Shown here: piece after piece, positions 16,774-25,432 of the stretch
Numbering within the stretch: the stretch's first letter is position 1
How the letters are laid out: each line of letters opens with the position of its first letter
DNA from: Mesorhizobium loti
GTDB lineage: Bacteria > Pseudomonadota > Alphaproteobacteria > Rhizobiales > Rhizobiaceae
Assembly: GCF_002858745.1 (NCBI RefSeq)
Contig: NZ_PJRO01000006.1
Location: forward strand, 124,001 to 188,000
Reading direction: 5' to 3'
Length of the DNA stretch: 64,000 nucleotides
Made by a program: the position numbers and the translations under genes
Notes under the pieces: generated by a model
What the model saw: only the letters and a program-made list of their open reading frames with translations
Told to the model about the DNA's origin: nothing
Database searches by the model: none

Positions 16774-16777
16774 GGCT

Positions 16778-17005
16778 TCAGCGGATCAGCCCGCCGATTT
16801 CCTTTTCCAGGGCCGGTATCTGGCGCTGGTCGAGATGCAGGATCAGTCCCAGCCATTCCTTTGGAAAACGCAGCACCACTTCCGGCTGCGTTTGCGTCTC
16901 GGCAAGTCCTGCCAGAACTGCATGCTGGATATTGCGGGCGATCTTTTCGTCCATGCCTTTCGCAAGCTTGACGCCTGACAGGTCGACGACAAAACGGTTG
17001 CTCAT
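16778..17005 (-). CDS. 75-residue protein, first gene of the Cys-rich cassette
   Basis: Small soluble protein with no recognised domain. A short N-terminal strand (RFVVDLSG) is followed by an amphipathic helix (MDEKIARNIQHAVLAGLAET), a VVLRFPKEWLGLILHL segment and a final helix (QIPALEKEIGGLI), so it looks folded rather than a leader peptide. A strong Shine-Dalgarno AAGGAGAG lies seven bases before ATG 17005. It is only four bases upstream of the eight-cysteine gene, which has no good ribosome site of its own, so the second gene is probably translationally coupled. A CRP-like palindrome lies 66 bases upstream. A partner, chaperone or substrate of the Cys-rich protein is a reasonable guess. 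Confidence 0.65.
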   Translation of the reverse strand: MSNRFVVDLSGVKLAKGMDEKIARNIQHAVLAGLAETQTQPEVVLRFPKEWLGLILHLDQRQIPALEKEIGGLIR

Positions 17006-17040
17006 GGGGATCTCTCCTTCGTGAGGTGTTCTCTCACGGA

Positions 17041-17059
17041 GCGATCGTGACGCGATCGC
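17041..17059. promoter_or_regulatory. Inverted repeat near the small-protein start
   Basis: GCGATCG and CGATCGC separated by five bases, 36 bases upstream of the 75-residue gene. It could be an operator or a leader hairpin. Confidence 0.35.
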
Positions 17060-17070
17060 AGCCGGAATGC

Positions 17071-17086
17071 TGTGAAGCATTTCACA
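17071..17086. promoter_or_regulatory. CRP-like palindrome TGTGA-N6-TCACA
   Basis: TGTGAAGCATTTCACA is a perfect six-base inverted repeat around four central bases and matches the CRP/FNR-superfamily consensus TGTGA-N6-TCACA exactly. It lies 66 bases upstream of the 75-residue gene on one side and about 200 bases upstream of dnaE on the other; the nearer gene is the likelier target. Confidence 0.5.
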
Positions 17087-17283
17087 CAGGTCTAATGTGA
17101 GCGCCGGCATATCCCCGGTCGACGGGTCTTTTCTGTGGTCGAGGTGCCGATCCAGAGGATGGATGTGGCGGGGTGCGGATCGGCTGACTAGATTGATAGC
17201 GAGCAGCCCAAGATTCGTTGGCCAGATCGAGTTCAGCAGTGACAAACGACGTCAGAATACGCGATCCTCTCAAACGCGAGGTA

Positions 17284-20200
17284 ATGGCCCCTAAAAGGGA
17301 AGAAATTCCCGCGCGTCCGTTCATTCACCTGCGTGTTCACTCGGCCTATTCATTGCTGGAAGGTGCCCTGCAACTCGGTCCAATCGTTGGTCACGCCATC
17401 AAGGATCAGGCACCGGCTATCGCGGTCGCCGACACCAACAATCTGTTCGGAGCGCTGGAGTTCGCGCAGAAGGCGGCGAAGGACGGTATCCAGCCGATCA
17501 TGGGCAGCCAGATCGACCTGGCGTTTTGCGGCGAGAGCAATGATGGGCAACGCGACCGCCGCAAGCAGGGGCCAGATTTGCGCCCCGTCGTGCTCATCGC
17601 AGCAACTGAGAGCGGCTACGCCAATCTGGTGCGGCTGATCAGCCGGGCCTATCTGGAAACGCCGTCCGGTGAGCCGGTGCATGTCACCACGGACATGGTG
17701 GCGGAAAACGCCGAGGGCGTCATCTGTTTGACCGGTGGACCGCGCGGCCCGATCGGCGCTGCCTTGCGCGACGACCGCAAGGATCTGGCCGAGGCTCGCT
17801 TGCTGACCCTCAAGGCCCTGTTCGGCGACCGCCTCTATGTCGAACTGGAGCGCGTGGCGGGCTACGACCGCGGCATTGAACACGCCACCATCGAATTGGC
17901 CTATCGCCACGAGTTGCCTTTGGTGGCGACCAACGAGGCGTTTTTCTCCTCGCGCGAGGATTTCGAGGCGCATGATGCGTTGATCGCGATCGCGGAAGGT
18001 TCGGTGATCGCGGCCGATGAGCGCCGTCGGCTGACGCCCGATAATTATTTGAAGAGCCAGGCCGAGATGGCGCGGCTGTTCGCCGACCTGCCGGAAGCGA
18101 TCGACAACACGATCGAGATCGCGCAGCGCTGCTCCTATTATCCGAAGAACCGCAAGCCCATCCTGCCGCGTTTTGCCGGCGCCGATGTCGCCGACGCTGA
18201 AGCCGCTGAAATGGCCGAGGCCGATGAACTGGCAAGGCAGGCCCGCGATGGCCTTGCCAGGCGTTTCGCCGAGCGCGGCCTGCACGGAGGCTTTACGGAG
18301 GAGCAGTATCGCGAGCGGCTGGAGTTCGAGATCGGCATCATCCAGCGCATGAAGTTTCCCGGCTACTTCCTGATCGTGTCGGACTTCATCAAATGGGCGA
18401 AACTGCATGACATTCCCGTCGGCCCGGGGCGTGGTTCCGGCGCCGGCTCGCTGGTCGCCTATGCACTCCTCATCACCGACGTCGATCCGTTGCAATTCTC
18501 GCTGCTGTTCGAGCGCTTTCTCAATCCCGATCGCGTGTCGATGCCGGACTTCGACATCGACTTCTGCCAGGATCGCCGCGAAGAGGTGATCCGCTACGTA
18601 CAGGGCAAATACGGCCGCGATCAGGTCGGACAGATCATCACTTTCGGTACGCTGCAGGCCCGCGCCGTCCTGCGCGACGTCGGCCGCGTGCTGCAGATGC
18701 CCTACGGCCAGGTCGACCGGCTTTGCAAGATGGTGCCGCAGAACCCGGCCAATCCGGTGAAGCTGGCGGAGGCCATCGCCAATGAGCCGCGTTTCGCCGA
18801 GGAAGCGGAGAAGGAGCCTATCGTCAACACGCTGCTCGAGATGGCGCAGAAGCTCGAGGGGCTTTATCGTCATGCCTCGACCCACGCCGCCGGCATCGTC
18901 ATCGGCGATCGTCCGCTGTCGGAACTGGTGCCGATGTATCGCGATCCGCGCTCGGATATGCCGGTCACGCAATTCAACATGAAGAAGGTCGAGGACGCCG
19001 GGTTGGTGAAGTTCGACTTCCTCGGCCTGAAGACGTTGACGGTGCTGGATAAGGCGGTGAAGCTGATCTCCCGGCGTGGCGTCGACATCGATCTTGCCAC
19101 GATCCCGATCGACGATCAGCAGACCTACGCCATGCTGTCGCGCGGTGAGGTGGTCGGCGTGTTCCAGGTTGAAAGTGCCGGCATGCGCAAGGCACTGATC
19201 GGCATGCGTCCCGACCGCATCGAGGACATCATTGCGCTGGTGGCGCTGTATCGCCCCGGTCCGATGGAGAACATCCCGACCTACAACGCCCGCAAGCATG
19301 GCGAAGAGGAAATTGCATCGATCCATCCCAAGATCGATCATCTGGTGAGAGAGACGCAGGGCGTCATCGTTTACCAGGAACAGGTGATGCAGATCGCGCA
19401 GGAGCTTGCCGGCTACACGCTGGGCCAGGCCGACCTGTTGCGCCGAGCCATGGGCAAGAAGATCCGTGCCGAAATGGACAAGCAGCGCGACGTGTTCGTT
19501 GCGGGCGCCGTCGAGCGTGGCGTCGCCAAGCCCCAGGCCGATTTCATTTTCGACCTGCTGGCAAAGTTCGCCGACTATGGCTTCAACAAATCGCACGCCG
19601 CCGCCTACGCCATCGTTTCCTACCAGACCGCCTATCTCAAGGCGCACTATCCGGTGGAATTCCTGGCAGCATCGATGACGCTCGATATGTCGAACACCGA
19701 CAAGCTGGCCGATTTCCGCCAGGATGCGCTGCGGCTGGGCATCGACGTGGTCGCGCCTTCGGTCCTGAGCAGCTTCCGCGATTTCGAGGTGGGCGAGAAC
19801 AAGATTTTCTATTCGCTCGCGGCGCTGAAAGGCGTCGGCGATGCCGCCGTCGAACACATCGTCGAAAAACGCAAGGACGGGCCTTTCAAGAACTTGGCCG
19901 ATTTCTGCGAGCGGATCGATCCCAAGATTGTCGGCAAGCGCGTCTTCGAAAGCCTGATCATGGCTGGTGCGCTCGACTGTTTCGGGCATGATCGTGCCCA
20001 GATGATTGCGGGTGTGGAACGCATGATGGGGTTGGCTGCGCTGGCGCAGCAGAACGCCACCTCGGGACAGGCCGACATCTTCGGGGCCTCATTGGGCGCG
20101 CAGTCTCAGGCGCTCAATTTGCCGGTGACCGAGCCGTGGCTGGTAGCGGACCGCCTGCATCGCGAATTCCAGGTGGTCGGCTTCTACCTCTCGGCGCATC

Positions 20201-20763
20201 CGCTTGATGAATACAAGGCCGCGCTTCAGAAGATGCGGGTGCAGAATTGGGCGGAATTCTCCGCGGCCGTGAAACGCGGAGCATCTGCGGGTCGCCTTGC
20301 CGGAACGGTGACCGCCAAGCAGGAGCGCAAAACCCGTACCGGCAACAAGATGGGCGTCGTCAATTTCTCCGACATGACCGGCCAGTACGAGGCTGTGATG
20401 TTCTCGGAAACGCTTGCGCAGTATCGGGACATGCTGGAGGCTGGCAAATCCGTCGTCATCACTGTGGCGGCAGAAGACAGGCCGGAAGGCGTGAATTTAC
20501 GCATTCAGACGGTGCAGTCGCTGGAAGACGAGGCGAGCCGCATCCAGAAAGCGCTGCGCATCTTCCTGCGCGATGCCAGCCCGCTCAACACGTTGGCCGG
20601 GCAGCTTACGGTGAAAGGCGAGGGGCAGGTCTCCTTCGTGCTGATCAAGGATGGCGGGCAGGGCGAAGTCGAAATCGAATTGCCCACCCGCTACCGCATC
20701 TCGCCTCAGGTGGCTTCGGCCATGCGAGCTGTGCCCGGAGTCATCGAAGTCGAATTGGTGTGA
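17284..20763 (+). CDS. dnaE: DNA polymerase III alpha subunit
   Basis: Replicative C-family polymerase of 1159 residues from ATG 17284. The PHP domain opens at FIHLRVHSAYSLLEGAL, the polymerase core carries the metal-binding PDFDIDFC motif and the GPGRGSGAGSLVAY loop, and the C-terminal third has helix-hairpin-helix and OB-fold regions (KTRTGNKMGVVNFSDMTG). It copies the chromosome as part of the holoenzyme. A TTG at 17218 would add 22 residues; I prefer the ATG since the core starts soon after and the added part has no similarity, though GAGG is only three bases from that ATG. The length is that of E. coli DnaE, not the shorter error-prone DnaE2. Confidence 0.93.
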   Translation: MAPKREEIPARPFIHLRVHSAYSLLEGALQLGPIVGHAIKDQAPAIAVADTNNLFGALEFAQKAAKDGIQPIMGSQIDLAFCGESNDGQRDRRKQGPDLRPVVLIAATESGYANLVRLISRAYLETPSGEPVHVTTDMVAENAEGVICLTGGPRGPIGAALRDDRKDLAEARLLTLKALFGDRLYVELERVAGYDRGIEHATIELAYRHELPLVATNEAFFSSREDFEAHDALIAIAEGSVIAADERRRLTPDNYLKSQAEMARLFADLPEAIDNTIEIAQRCSYYPKNRKPILPRFAGADVADAEAAEMAEADELARQARDGLARRFAERGLHGGFTEEQYRERLEFEIGIIQRMKFPGYFLIVSDFIKWAKLHDIPVGPGRGSGAGSLVAYALLITDVDPLQFSLLFERFLNPDRVSMPDFDIDFCQDRREEVIRYVQGKYGRDQVGQIITFGTLQARAVLRDVGRVLQMPYGQVDRLCKMVPQNPANPVKLAEAIANEPRFAEEAEKEPIVNTLLEMAQKLEGLYRHASTHAAGIVIGDRPLSELVPMYRDPRSDMPVTQFNMKKVEDAGLVKFDFLGLKTLTVLDKAVKLISRRGVDIDLATIPIDDQQTYAMLSRGEVVGVFQVESAGMRKALIGMRPDRIEDIIALVALYRPGPMENIPTYNARKHGEEEIASIHPKIDHLVRETQGVIVYQEQVMQIAQELAGYTLGQADLLRRAMGKKIRAEMDKQRDVFVAGAVERGVAKPQADFIFDLLAKFADYGFNKSHAAAYAIVSYQTAYLKAHYPVEFLAASMTLDMSNTDKLADFRQDALRLGIDVVAPSVLSSFRDFEVGENKIFYSLAALKGVGDAAVEHIVEKRKDGPFKNLADFCERIDPKIVGKRVFESLIMAGALDCFGHDRAQMIAGVERMMGLAALAQQNATSGQADIFGASLGAQSQALNLPVTEPWLVADRLHREFQVVGFYLSAHPLDEYKAALQKMRVQNWAEFSAAVKRGASAGRLAGTVTAKQERKTRTGNKMGVVNFSDMTGQYEAVMFSETLAQYRDMLEAGKSVVITVAAEDRPEGVNLRIQTVQSLEDEASRIQKALRIFLRDASPLNTLAGQLTVKGEGQVSFVLIKDGGQGEVEIELPTRYRISPQVASAMRAVPGVIEVELV

Positions 20764-20825
20764 GCGACCGAAACCCGGTCCGGAAAATGCTGGACGAGCG
20801 GCGTGGCTGACGTTACCCGATAGCC

Positions 20826-21629
20826 ATGGCATCTGAAGTGAAGCCTGAAGTTGCGAACGGCTCTTCTCTCGCGAGACTGCGCGACCGCTTGCGCCGGCTC
20901 TATCATGGTCGTTCGCCGGAAGCCGTTCGCTTCCAGGCCATGGTGGTCCTGATCGACCTTGTCATCATCGCCTTTTTTATCGCCACACCGGTGCTGCAGA
21001 ACTCAGCGTCCTTCCTCTGGCTGGACTATGCTGTAGCGGTCCTCGTCGCAGCTGACCTTCTGGCGCGCCTGCTTGCCTCGACGGACATGCTGCGCCTGAT
21101 GCGGCAACCGACGACCTGGGTCGACGCCTTCATCCTGCTCACCTTGCTGTTCCCGACGGCGCTCGCCAACCTCAGCTTCCTTCGCATCCTGAGACTTTGG
21201 TCGCTATCCCGCAGCGGCGTGTTGTGGCGGCATTTCGGCTCCAATCGATTCCTGGCGTGGCGCGAAACCACTCAGGCCGTCATGAATCTGCTGACATTCC
21301 TGTTCGTCGTGACGGGGTTCGTCTACACCTTCTTCTTTCGGCAAGGATCTGGTCTGGTTGGTTATGTCGACGCGCTCTATTTCACCGTGGCGACGGTGAC
21401 CACCACCGGCTTCGGCGATATCGTGCTGCCAGGCGTCGCCGGCAAACTCACTGCCATCGTTACCATGATCACCGGTATCTCGCTGTTTGTACGGCTGGCC
21501 CAGGCCGTATTCCGCCCGGCCAAGGTGCTGTTTCCGTGCCCGCAATGCGGATTGCAGCGCCATGAGCCGGATGCCGTGCATTGCAAAGCATGCGGTCATA
21601 TCCTCAATATACCGGATGAGGGCAACTGA
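20826..21629 (+). CDS. Six-TM potassium channel with C-terminal zinc ribbon
   Basis: A 267-residue ion channel. Residues 35-165 give the S1-S4-like segments, with an S4 carrying spaced Arg (FLRILRLWSLSRSG, 118-131), though with fewer charges than classical voltage sensors. The pore follows at about 155-230 with a selectivity filter TTGFGD (193-198), the K+ type with Phe for Tyr. After S6 there is a short linker and a treble-clef-like zinc ribbon with Cys238, Cys241, Cys253 and Cys256 (CPQC...CKAC). The tail is cytoplasmic by topology. No cyclic nucleotide or RCK domain is present, so the ribbon may replace them as the ligand or assembly module. Confidence 0.82.
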   Translation: MASEVKPEVANGSSLARLRDRLRRLYHGRSPEAVRFQAMVVLIDLVIIAFFIATPVLQNSASFLWLDYAVAVLVAADLLARLLASTDMLRLMRQPTTWVDAFILLTLLFPTALANLSFLRILRLWSLSRSGVLWRHFGSNRFLAWRETTQAVMNLLTFLFVVTGFVYTFFFRQGSGLVGYVDALYFTVATVTTTGFGDIVLPGVAGKLTAIVTMITGISLFVRLAQAVFRPAKVLFPCPQCGLQRHEPDAVHCKACGHILNIPDEGN

Positions 21630-21703
21630 TGGCGCCGACACAAAACTGAAATGGATAGCGTCGAAAAGCGGTGCAGGGCTCAGCGAATCAAGGGGAAAAA
21701 CGA

Positions 21704-22210
21704 ATGCCGACCCGCCTCTGCCTGACCGTCATATTGACCGCCTTCGTTCTTGCTCAGCCGGCGCATGCCGCGGAACCGGGTTTCTTCGCTTCGATGGCAG
21801 GCAAATGGAGCGGCAAGGGTAGTTTCCGCGTCAACACCAAGGCGCCGGCGGTCAGTGTTTCCTGTTCCTTCGCCGCCAACGCAAGCGCTGCCACGCTTAC
21901 GCTCGATGGCAATTGCCGAGGCATGGTGCTGATATCACGCAGCATCGGCGTGCGTCTGAAGGCCGATGGACAGCGTTATGGCGGCACCTATGTCGGCTCG
22001 AGAACCGGCCCAGCTGCGCTTTCCGGCCGGCGCCGGGGGGATGTGCTCAACCTAGGAATCCGCTGGGCCAAGCCGGTGAATGGCGACCGTGACGCCGAGA
22101 TGCGTGTCGAAAAACTCGGCCAGAATGCGATGCGCATTGTCACCATCGACAGGGATGCAACGACAGGTAAGTCGGTGGTCACCGCCCAGGTCGATCTGAG
22201 GCGCAACTGA
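21704..22210 (+). CDS. Exported protein of unknown function
   Basis: A 168-residue protein with a signal peptide (about 1-23, ending AHAA). The mature part is beta-rich: GKWSGKGSFRV, then VSVSCSFAANASAATLTLDGNC with two cysteines that can pair, and alternating Gly/Val/Arg strands to the end. This looks like a small periplasmic beta-barrel or lipocalin-like fold, but I do not recognise the family. AAGGGGAAA precedes ATG 21704 by about eight bases; the open frame extends upstream but those residues are not signal-like. A repeat element with a strong hairpin follows the stop and may end the transcript. Confidence 0.65.
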   Translation: MPTRLCLTVILTAFVLAQPAHAAEPGFFASMAGKWSGKGSFRVNTKAPAVSVSCSFAANASAATLTLDGNCRGMVLISRSIGVRLKADGQRYGGTYVGSRTGPAALSGRRRGDVLNLGIRWAKPVNGDRDAEMRVEKLGQNAMRIVTIDRDATTGKSVVTAQVDLRRN

Positions 22211-22212
22211 CC

Positions 22213-22300
22213 TTGGAGCGGTTCCGTTTTTCACGGAAACGCGGAAACGCTCCAATTCTTTGCTTTGATGCAATTCCGGATGGAAAACCGCTACTTGATC
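22213..22300. repeat. Intergenic palindromic repeat, family 1, copy C (also terminator-like)
   Basis: TTGGAGCG (22213-22220) pairs with CGCTCCAA (22248-22255), giving a long hairpin between the convergent exported-protein and EamA genes. The segment from 22236 on shares ACGCGGAAACGCT, CAATTC, GCAATTCCGGA and AAAACCGCT with the reverse complement of copy B at 16171. Confidence 0.75.
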
Positions 22301-23180
22301 AGTCTGCTGTTGCCGCTGCTATTTTTACTGAACGGCGTGGCAGGTTAAACAGGTTGCCCATCAGGATGAGTGCGGCGCCGCCGGCGGTAAAGACGTCGAT
22401 TTGCTCCTTGTAGAGCAACCACCCGATCAGCGCCGACAACGGAACACGCAGGAAGTCCATCGGTGAGATCAAGGTGGCGTCCGCGTAGGTGAGCGCTCGC
22501 GCCATGCAGAAATGCGAGGACATGCCGGTAAAGCCGATGATGAGCAGCCACGGCCACAGCTCAAGAGGCGGATTGCGCCATTCGATGAGGGCAGGTACTA
22601 GCCCCAGCACCGATTGCACCACCAGCATCCAGAAGATGATGCGCACCACGCTATCGGTGCGGGTGAGCGCCTTGACCATCACTACCGAAGCGCCAAAGCA
22701 GACGGCTGCACCCAATACGATGAGATGGCCGGGCTCAATCGAGCCGGCGCTCGGCCGCACGATGATGATCACGCCAATCAGGCCGAGGACGATCGAGGTG
22801 ATGCGAAACCTGTTCAGTCTTTCACCGAGGAAAAGCACCGCCAGCAGCGCGGTCCAGATCGGGGTGGTGAACTCGATGGAGACCAGCACGCCGAGGGGGA
22901 TCAGCGTCAGGGCATAGAGCCACGCTCCCTGACCGATATAGTGGACGATGTTGCGCCCGATATGCAGCGGTAGTCGTTGTGAGGCCATGGCGGCGAAGCC
23001 ACCTCTGGCCAGAACCAGCGGCAACAGGATGAACCAGCCGATCACCGAGCGCAGTTCCAGCACCTGGAAGACATTGAGGACGCTGGTTGTCATACGCCCC
23101 GCGACCGACATCAGCAGGAAGGAAGCGATCGACAGCGCCATCCAGAAAGCAGCTTTGGAGATCGAAGGAGCCGGTGCCAT
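22299..23180 (-). CDS. EamA/DMT family transporter
   Basis: A ten-helix drug/metabolite-superfamily transporter, 293 residues, built from two EamA repeats (about 10-145 and 150-285). Each repeat ends with the typical export-type segment: FTTPIWTALLAVLFLGERL in the first and FLRVPLSALIGWLLYKEQID in the second, where the acidic-aromatic pair closes the translocation path. Members export amino acids, purines or small metabolites; the substrate is not predictable here. It converges on the exported-protein gene and its last bases reach the family 1 repeat. Confidence 0.85.
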   Translation of the reverse strand: MAPAPSISKAAFWMALSIASFLLMSVAGRMTTSVLNVFQVLELRSVIGWFILLPLVLARGGFAAMASQRLPLHIGRNIVHYIGQGAWLYALTLIPLGVLVSIEFTTPIWTALLAVLFLGERLNRFRITSIVLGLIGVIIIVRPSAGSIEPGHLIVLGAAVCFGASVVMVKALTRTDSVVRIIFWMLVVQSVLGLVPALIEWRNPPLELWPWLLIIGFTGMSSHFCMARALTYADATLISPMDFLRVPLSALIGWLLYKEQIDVFTAGGAALILMGNLFNLPRRSVKIAAATAD

Positions 23181-23266
23181 GCGCGATTGTCTGGCAGATT
23201 GGTGATCGCATCACAATTGCTAGGCCTGCCTTTCGCATGAGCCAAGCGTCGAAGCTTCAGGGTCTC

Positions 23267-24619
23267 TCAGATGCGCTCCCAGGGATGCTGCACTTCAGGG
23301 CCTTCGTCCTCGTCGGGCCTGGAAGGGCGGCCGCGGTGGCCCTTTCCGAAGGTGTAGCCGGTCTCCACCGCCTTGCGTCCGAACTTGTCGCGCAAAGCGT
23401 CAATCGCGCCTTCGGCCAGCGCTCGTTTGCGCGATTGTATGTCGACGAGATCTGGCGGATCAGCCTTGTCGTCGTCGGAGAGATCGCTGACGCCGATGCC
23501 GAGGAGGCGATATCTGGTGCCGTCGGTCTCACGGCGCAGCAGCTCGAGCCCGGTTGAAAAGATGCGGTCGGCGAGGCGGGTTGGGTCGCCCAGCTGGCGG
23601 TTACGGGTGCGGATCTTGAAATCGTGACTCTTGAGCTTGAGCACGATCGTGCGCCCGGCAATGCCGGCTTTCTTCAACCGCGCCGAGACTTTTTCAGACA
23701 ATGCGCGCAGCACCGGCACGAGATCGTCCATCATGGCGATGTCGGTGTCGAATGTGGTTTCGGCCGAAACGCTTTTGGCGTCGTGGTCGGGCTCGACGCG
23801 GCGATCGTCCTGGCCCCGCGACAGGCGATAGAGCCGGTCGCCCATGACGCCGTAGCGGCTCATAAGATCGCCGCGTTCCATCTTCTGCAATTGTCCGATC
23901 ATGCGAACGCCATCGCGCGCCAGGACCTCGGCGAATGCCTTGCCGACGCCCCAGATCATGGTCACCGGCTGTTCGGCAAGGAAAGAGACGGCTTCCTCTT
24001 TGCCGATCACCGCGAAACCGCGAGGTTTACGGAGATCAGAAGCGATCTTGGCCAGGAACTTGCAATAGGAAAGGCCGGCCGAAACGGTGATGCCGATTTC
24101 CTTTTCGACCGCTTGCGAGAAGCGCGCCAGCACCATGGAAGGAGGCAGGCCGTGCAGCTTCTCGGTGCCGGCGAGGTCGAGGAAGGCTTCATCGATCGAG
24201 ATCGGTTCCACCTGCGGGGTCAACGCCAGCATCATGGCGCGTACCTCGCGGCCGATGCGCACATACTTTTCCATGTCCGGCTTGATGACGACCGCCTCCG
24301 GGCAGGCTTCCAGGGCCTTGAACATCGGCATTGCCGAGCGCACTCCCTGAATGCGGGCGATATAGCAGGCCGTCGATACAACACCACGCTTGCCGCCACC
24401 GATGATCACCGGCTTGTCACGCAGCGCCGGATTGTCGCGTTTCTCGACCGCCGCATAGAAGGCGTCGCAGTCGATATGGGCAACGTGCAGCCGGTGAAGT
24501 TCCGAATGGCGGACGACGCGGGGGCTGCCACAGCGCTCGCAACGCAATTGCCTGCCGCGCTGCTGTGTCAGGCAGTCGCGACAAAAACCGTGCTCGGGAT
24601 CGTTGACAGGTGCCGCCAT
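23267..24619 (-). CDS. dinB: DNA polymerase IV with N-terminal zinc finger
   Basis: Y-family translesion polymerase, 450 residues from ATG 24619. Before the polymerase core is a four-cysteine zinc finger (C13, C16, C27, C30). The catalytic metal ligands are Asp50 in HIDCDAFYA and the SIDEAF pair near 145. The [14 protein letters not shown] and GVGKAF segments belong to the palm and thumb, and the little finger occupies the last 120 residues. A GTTC-N7-GTTC box lies immediately upstream, so the gene is SOS-controlled. A first in-frame ATG at 24631 falls inside that box and would add four residues; I chose the next one. It is divergent from a GNAT gene. Confidence 0.92.
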   Translation of the reverse strand: MAAPVNDPEHGFCRDCLTQQRGRQLRCERCGSPRVVRHSELHRLHVAHIDCDAFYAAVEKRDNPALRDKPVIIGGGKRGVVSTACYIARIQGVRSAMPMFKALEACPEAVVIKPDMEKYVRIGREVRAMMLALTPQVEPISIDEAFLDLAGTEKLHGLPPSMVLARFSQAVEKEIGITVSAGLSYCKFLAKIASDLRKPRGFAVIGKEEAVSFLAEQPVTMIWGVGKAFAEVLARDGVRMIGQLQKMERGDLMSRYGVMGDRLYRLSRGQDDRRVEPDHDAKSVSAETTFDTDIAMMDDLVPVLRALSEKVSARLKKAGIAGRTIVLKLKSHDFKIRTRNRQLGDPTRLADRIFSTGLELLRRETDGTRYRLLGIGVSDLSDDDKADPPDLVDIQSRKRALAEGAIDALRDKFGRKAVETGYTFGKGHRGRPSRPDEDEGPEVQHPWERI

Positions 24620-24625
24620 CACTGC

Positions 24626-24640
24626 GAACATAAAGAGAAC
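24626..24640 (-). promoter_or_regulatory. LexA (SOS) box of dinB
   Basis: The minus strand reads GTTCTCTTTATGTTC, an exact GTTC-N7-GTTC direct repeat, the established alphaproteobacterial LexA operator. It sits seven bases before the chosen dinB ATG and covers an alternative ATG at 24631. Confidence 0.85.
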
Positions 24641-24695
24641 AAGTGCAAACTAGTCTACACGGCCGGGCCGCGCAAGGCGACCGGAGGGACAAGTC

Positions 24696-25271
24696 ATGAA
24701 CATCGAAATCCACCCCCTGACACCAGATTTCTGGCCCCAGTTCGAAGATTTGTTTGGCAAGCAAGGTGCCTGCTACGGTTGCTGGTGCACACATTTCAGG
24801 CTGCCGCCGGCTGTACGCCGGGACAGCAACCGGCAAAGCAACAAGGATCACATCAAGGCGCGAATCGAAACCGGGCCACCGCCCGGCCTGCTCGCGATAG
24901 ACGATGGTATCGCGCACGGCTGGATGCAGGTCGGTCCGCGCGCCGACGTGCCCGAGTGGAACAACAAGGGCAGGGGATCCGCTCCGGTCCAACCGTCGGA
25001 AGCGGAAGACCCTGCGGTTTGGGCAATTTCGTGTTTTTTCATCCGCGTGAAAGCGCGCGGGCAAGGGCTGACGCACCGGTTGGTTTCTGGCGGCATCGAC
25101 TTTGCAAGGAAGAGCGGCGCTCGGCAGATCGAGGCTTGTCCGATCGACCTTTCGCGCGATTCGCGTTCACTCGGCCTGTTTGTCGGTTCATCCCGGGTGT
25201 TCGAGAAGGCTGGATTCGAGCGGCTTGTCGAACGCAAGGCAGGACGCCCATTGATGCGACTGGTCCTATAG
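24696..25271 (+). CDS. GNAT family N-acetyltransferase
   Basis: A 191-residue acetyltransferase. The N terminus YGCWCTHF near residues 27-34 carries a compact CxxC-like pair seen in a subgroup of GNAT proteins. The CoA loop is ARGQGLTHRL around 129-138 and the ending FEKAGFERLVERKAGRPLMRL is family standard. ATG 24696 follows GGAGGGAC. Divergent from dinB, with 55 bases between the SOS box and this start; no LexA half-site faces this gene beyond the shared box. The acceptor is unknown. Confidence 0.8.
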   Translation: MNIEIHPLTPDFWPQFEDLFGKQGACYGCWCTHFRLPPAVRRDSNRQSNKDHIKARIETGPPPGLLAIDDGIAHGWMQVGPRADVPEWNNKGRGSAPVQPSEAEDPAVWAISCFFIRVKARGQGLTHRLVSGGIDFARKSGARQIEACPIDLSRDSRSLGLFVGSSRVFEKAGFERLVERKAGRPLMRLVL

Positions 25272-25432
25272 TCCCCGACAACGATGTTCGTGGCGCGGCG
25301 TTTTGCGCCAGTTCCGGCTCAATTCCAGTGGGCGCGGACTGTCATGTCTCCTTGTGGTTGTGGCGGTAATTTCCTACGAAGGGGCCGAATGGAACGGTTT
25401 TTCCGTTGCCTGAGTAAAAGTGGAGACCACAA

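Noticed and set aside
16393..16978. Two overlapping plus-strand frames of about 190 codons opposite the Cys-rich cassette
   Set aside because: They span both minus-strand genes and the gap between them, with no ribosome site; the minus strand has the strong SD, tight spacing and patterned cysteines.
17350..19989. 879-codon open frame antisense to dnaE
   Set aside because: It lies entirely opposite a clear DnaE coding region; GC-rich codon bias commonly leaves the complementary frame open, and it has no domain or ribosome site.
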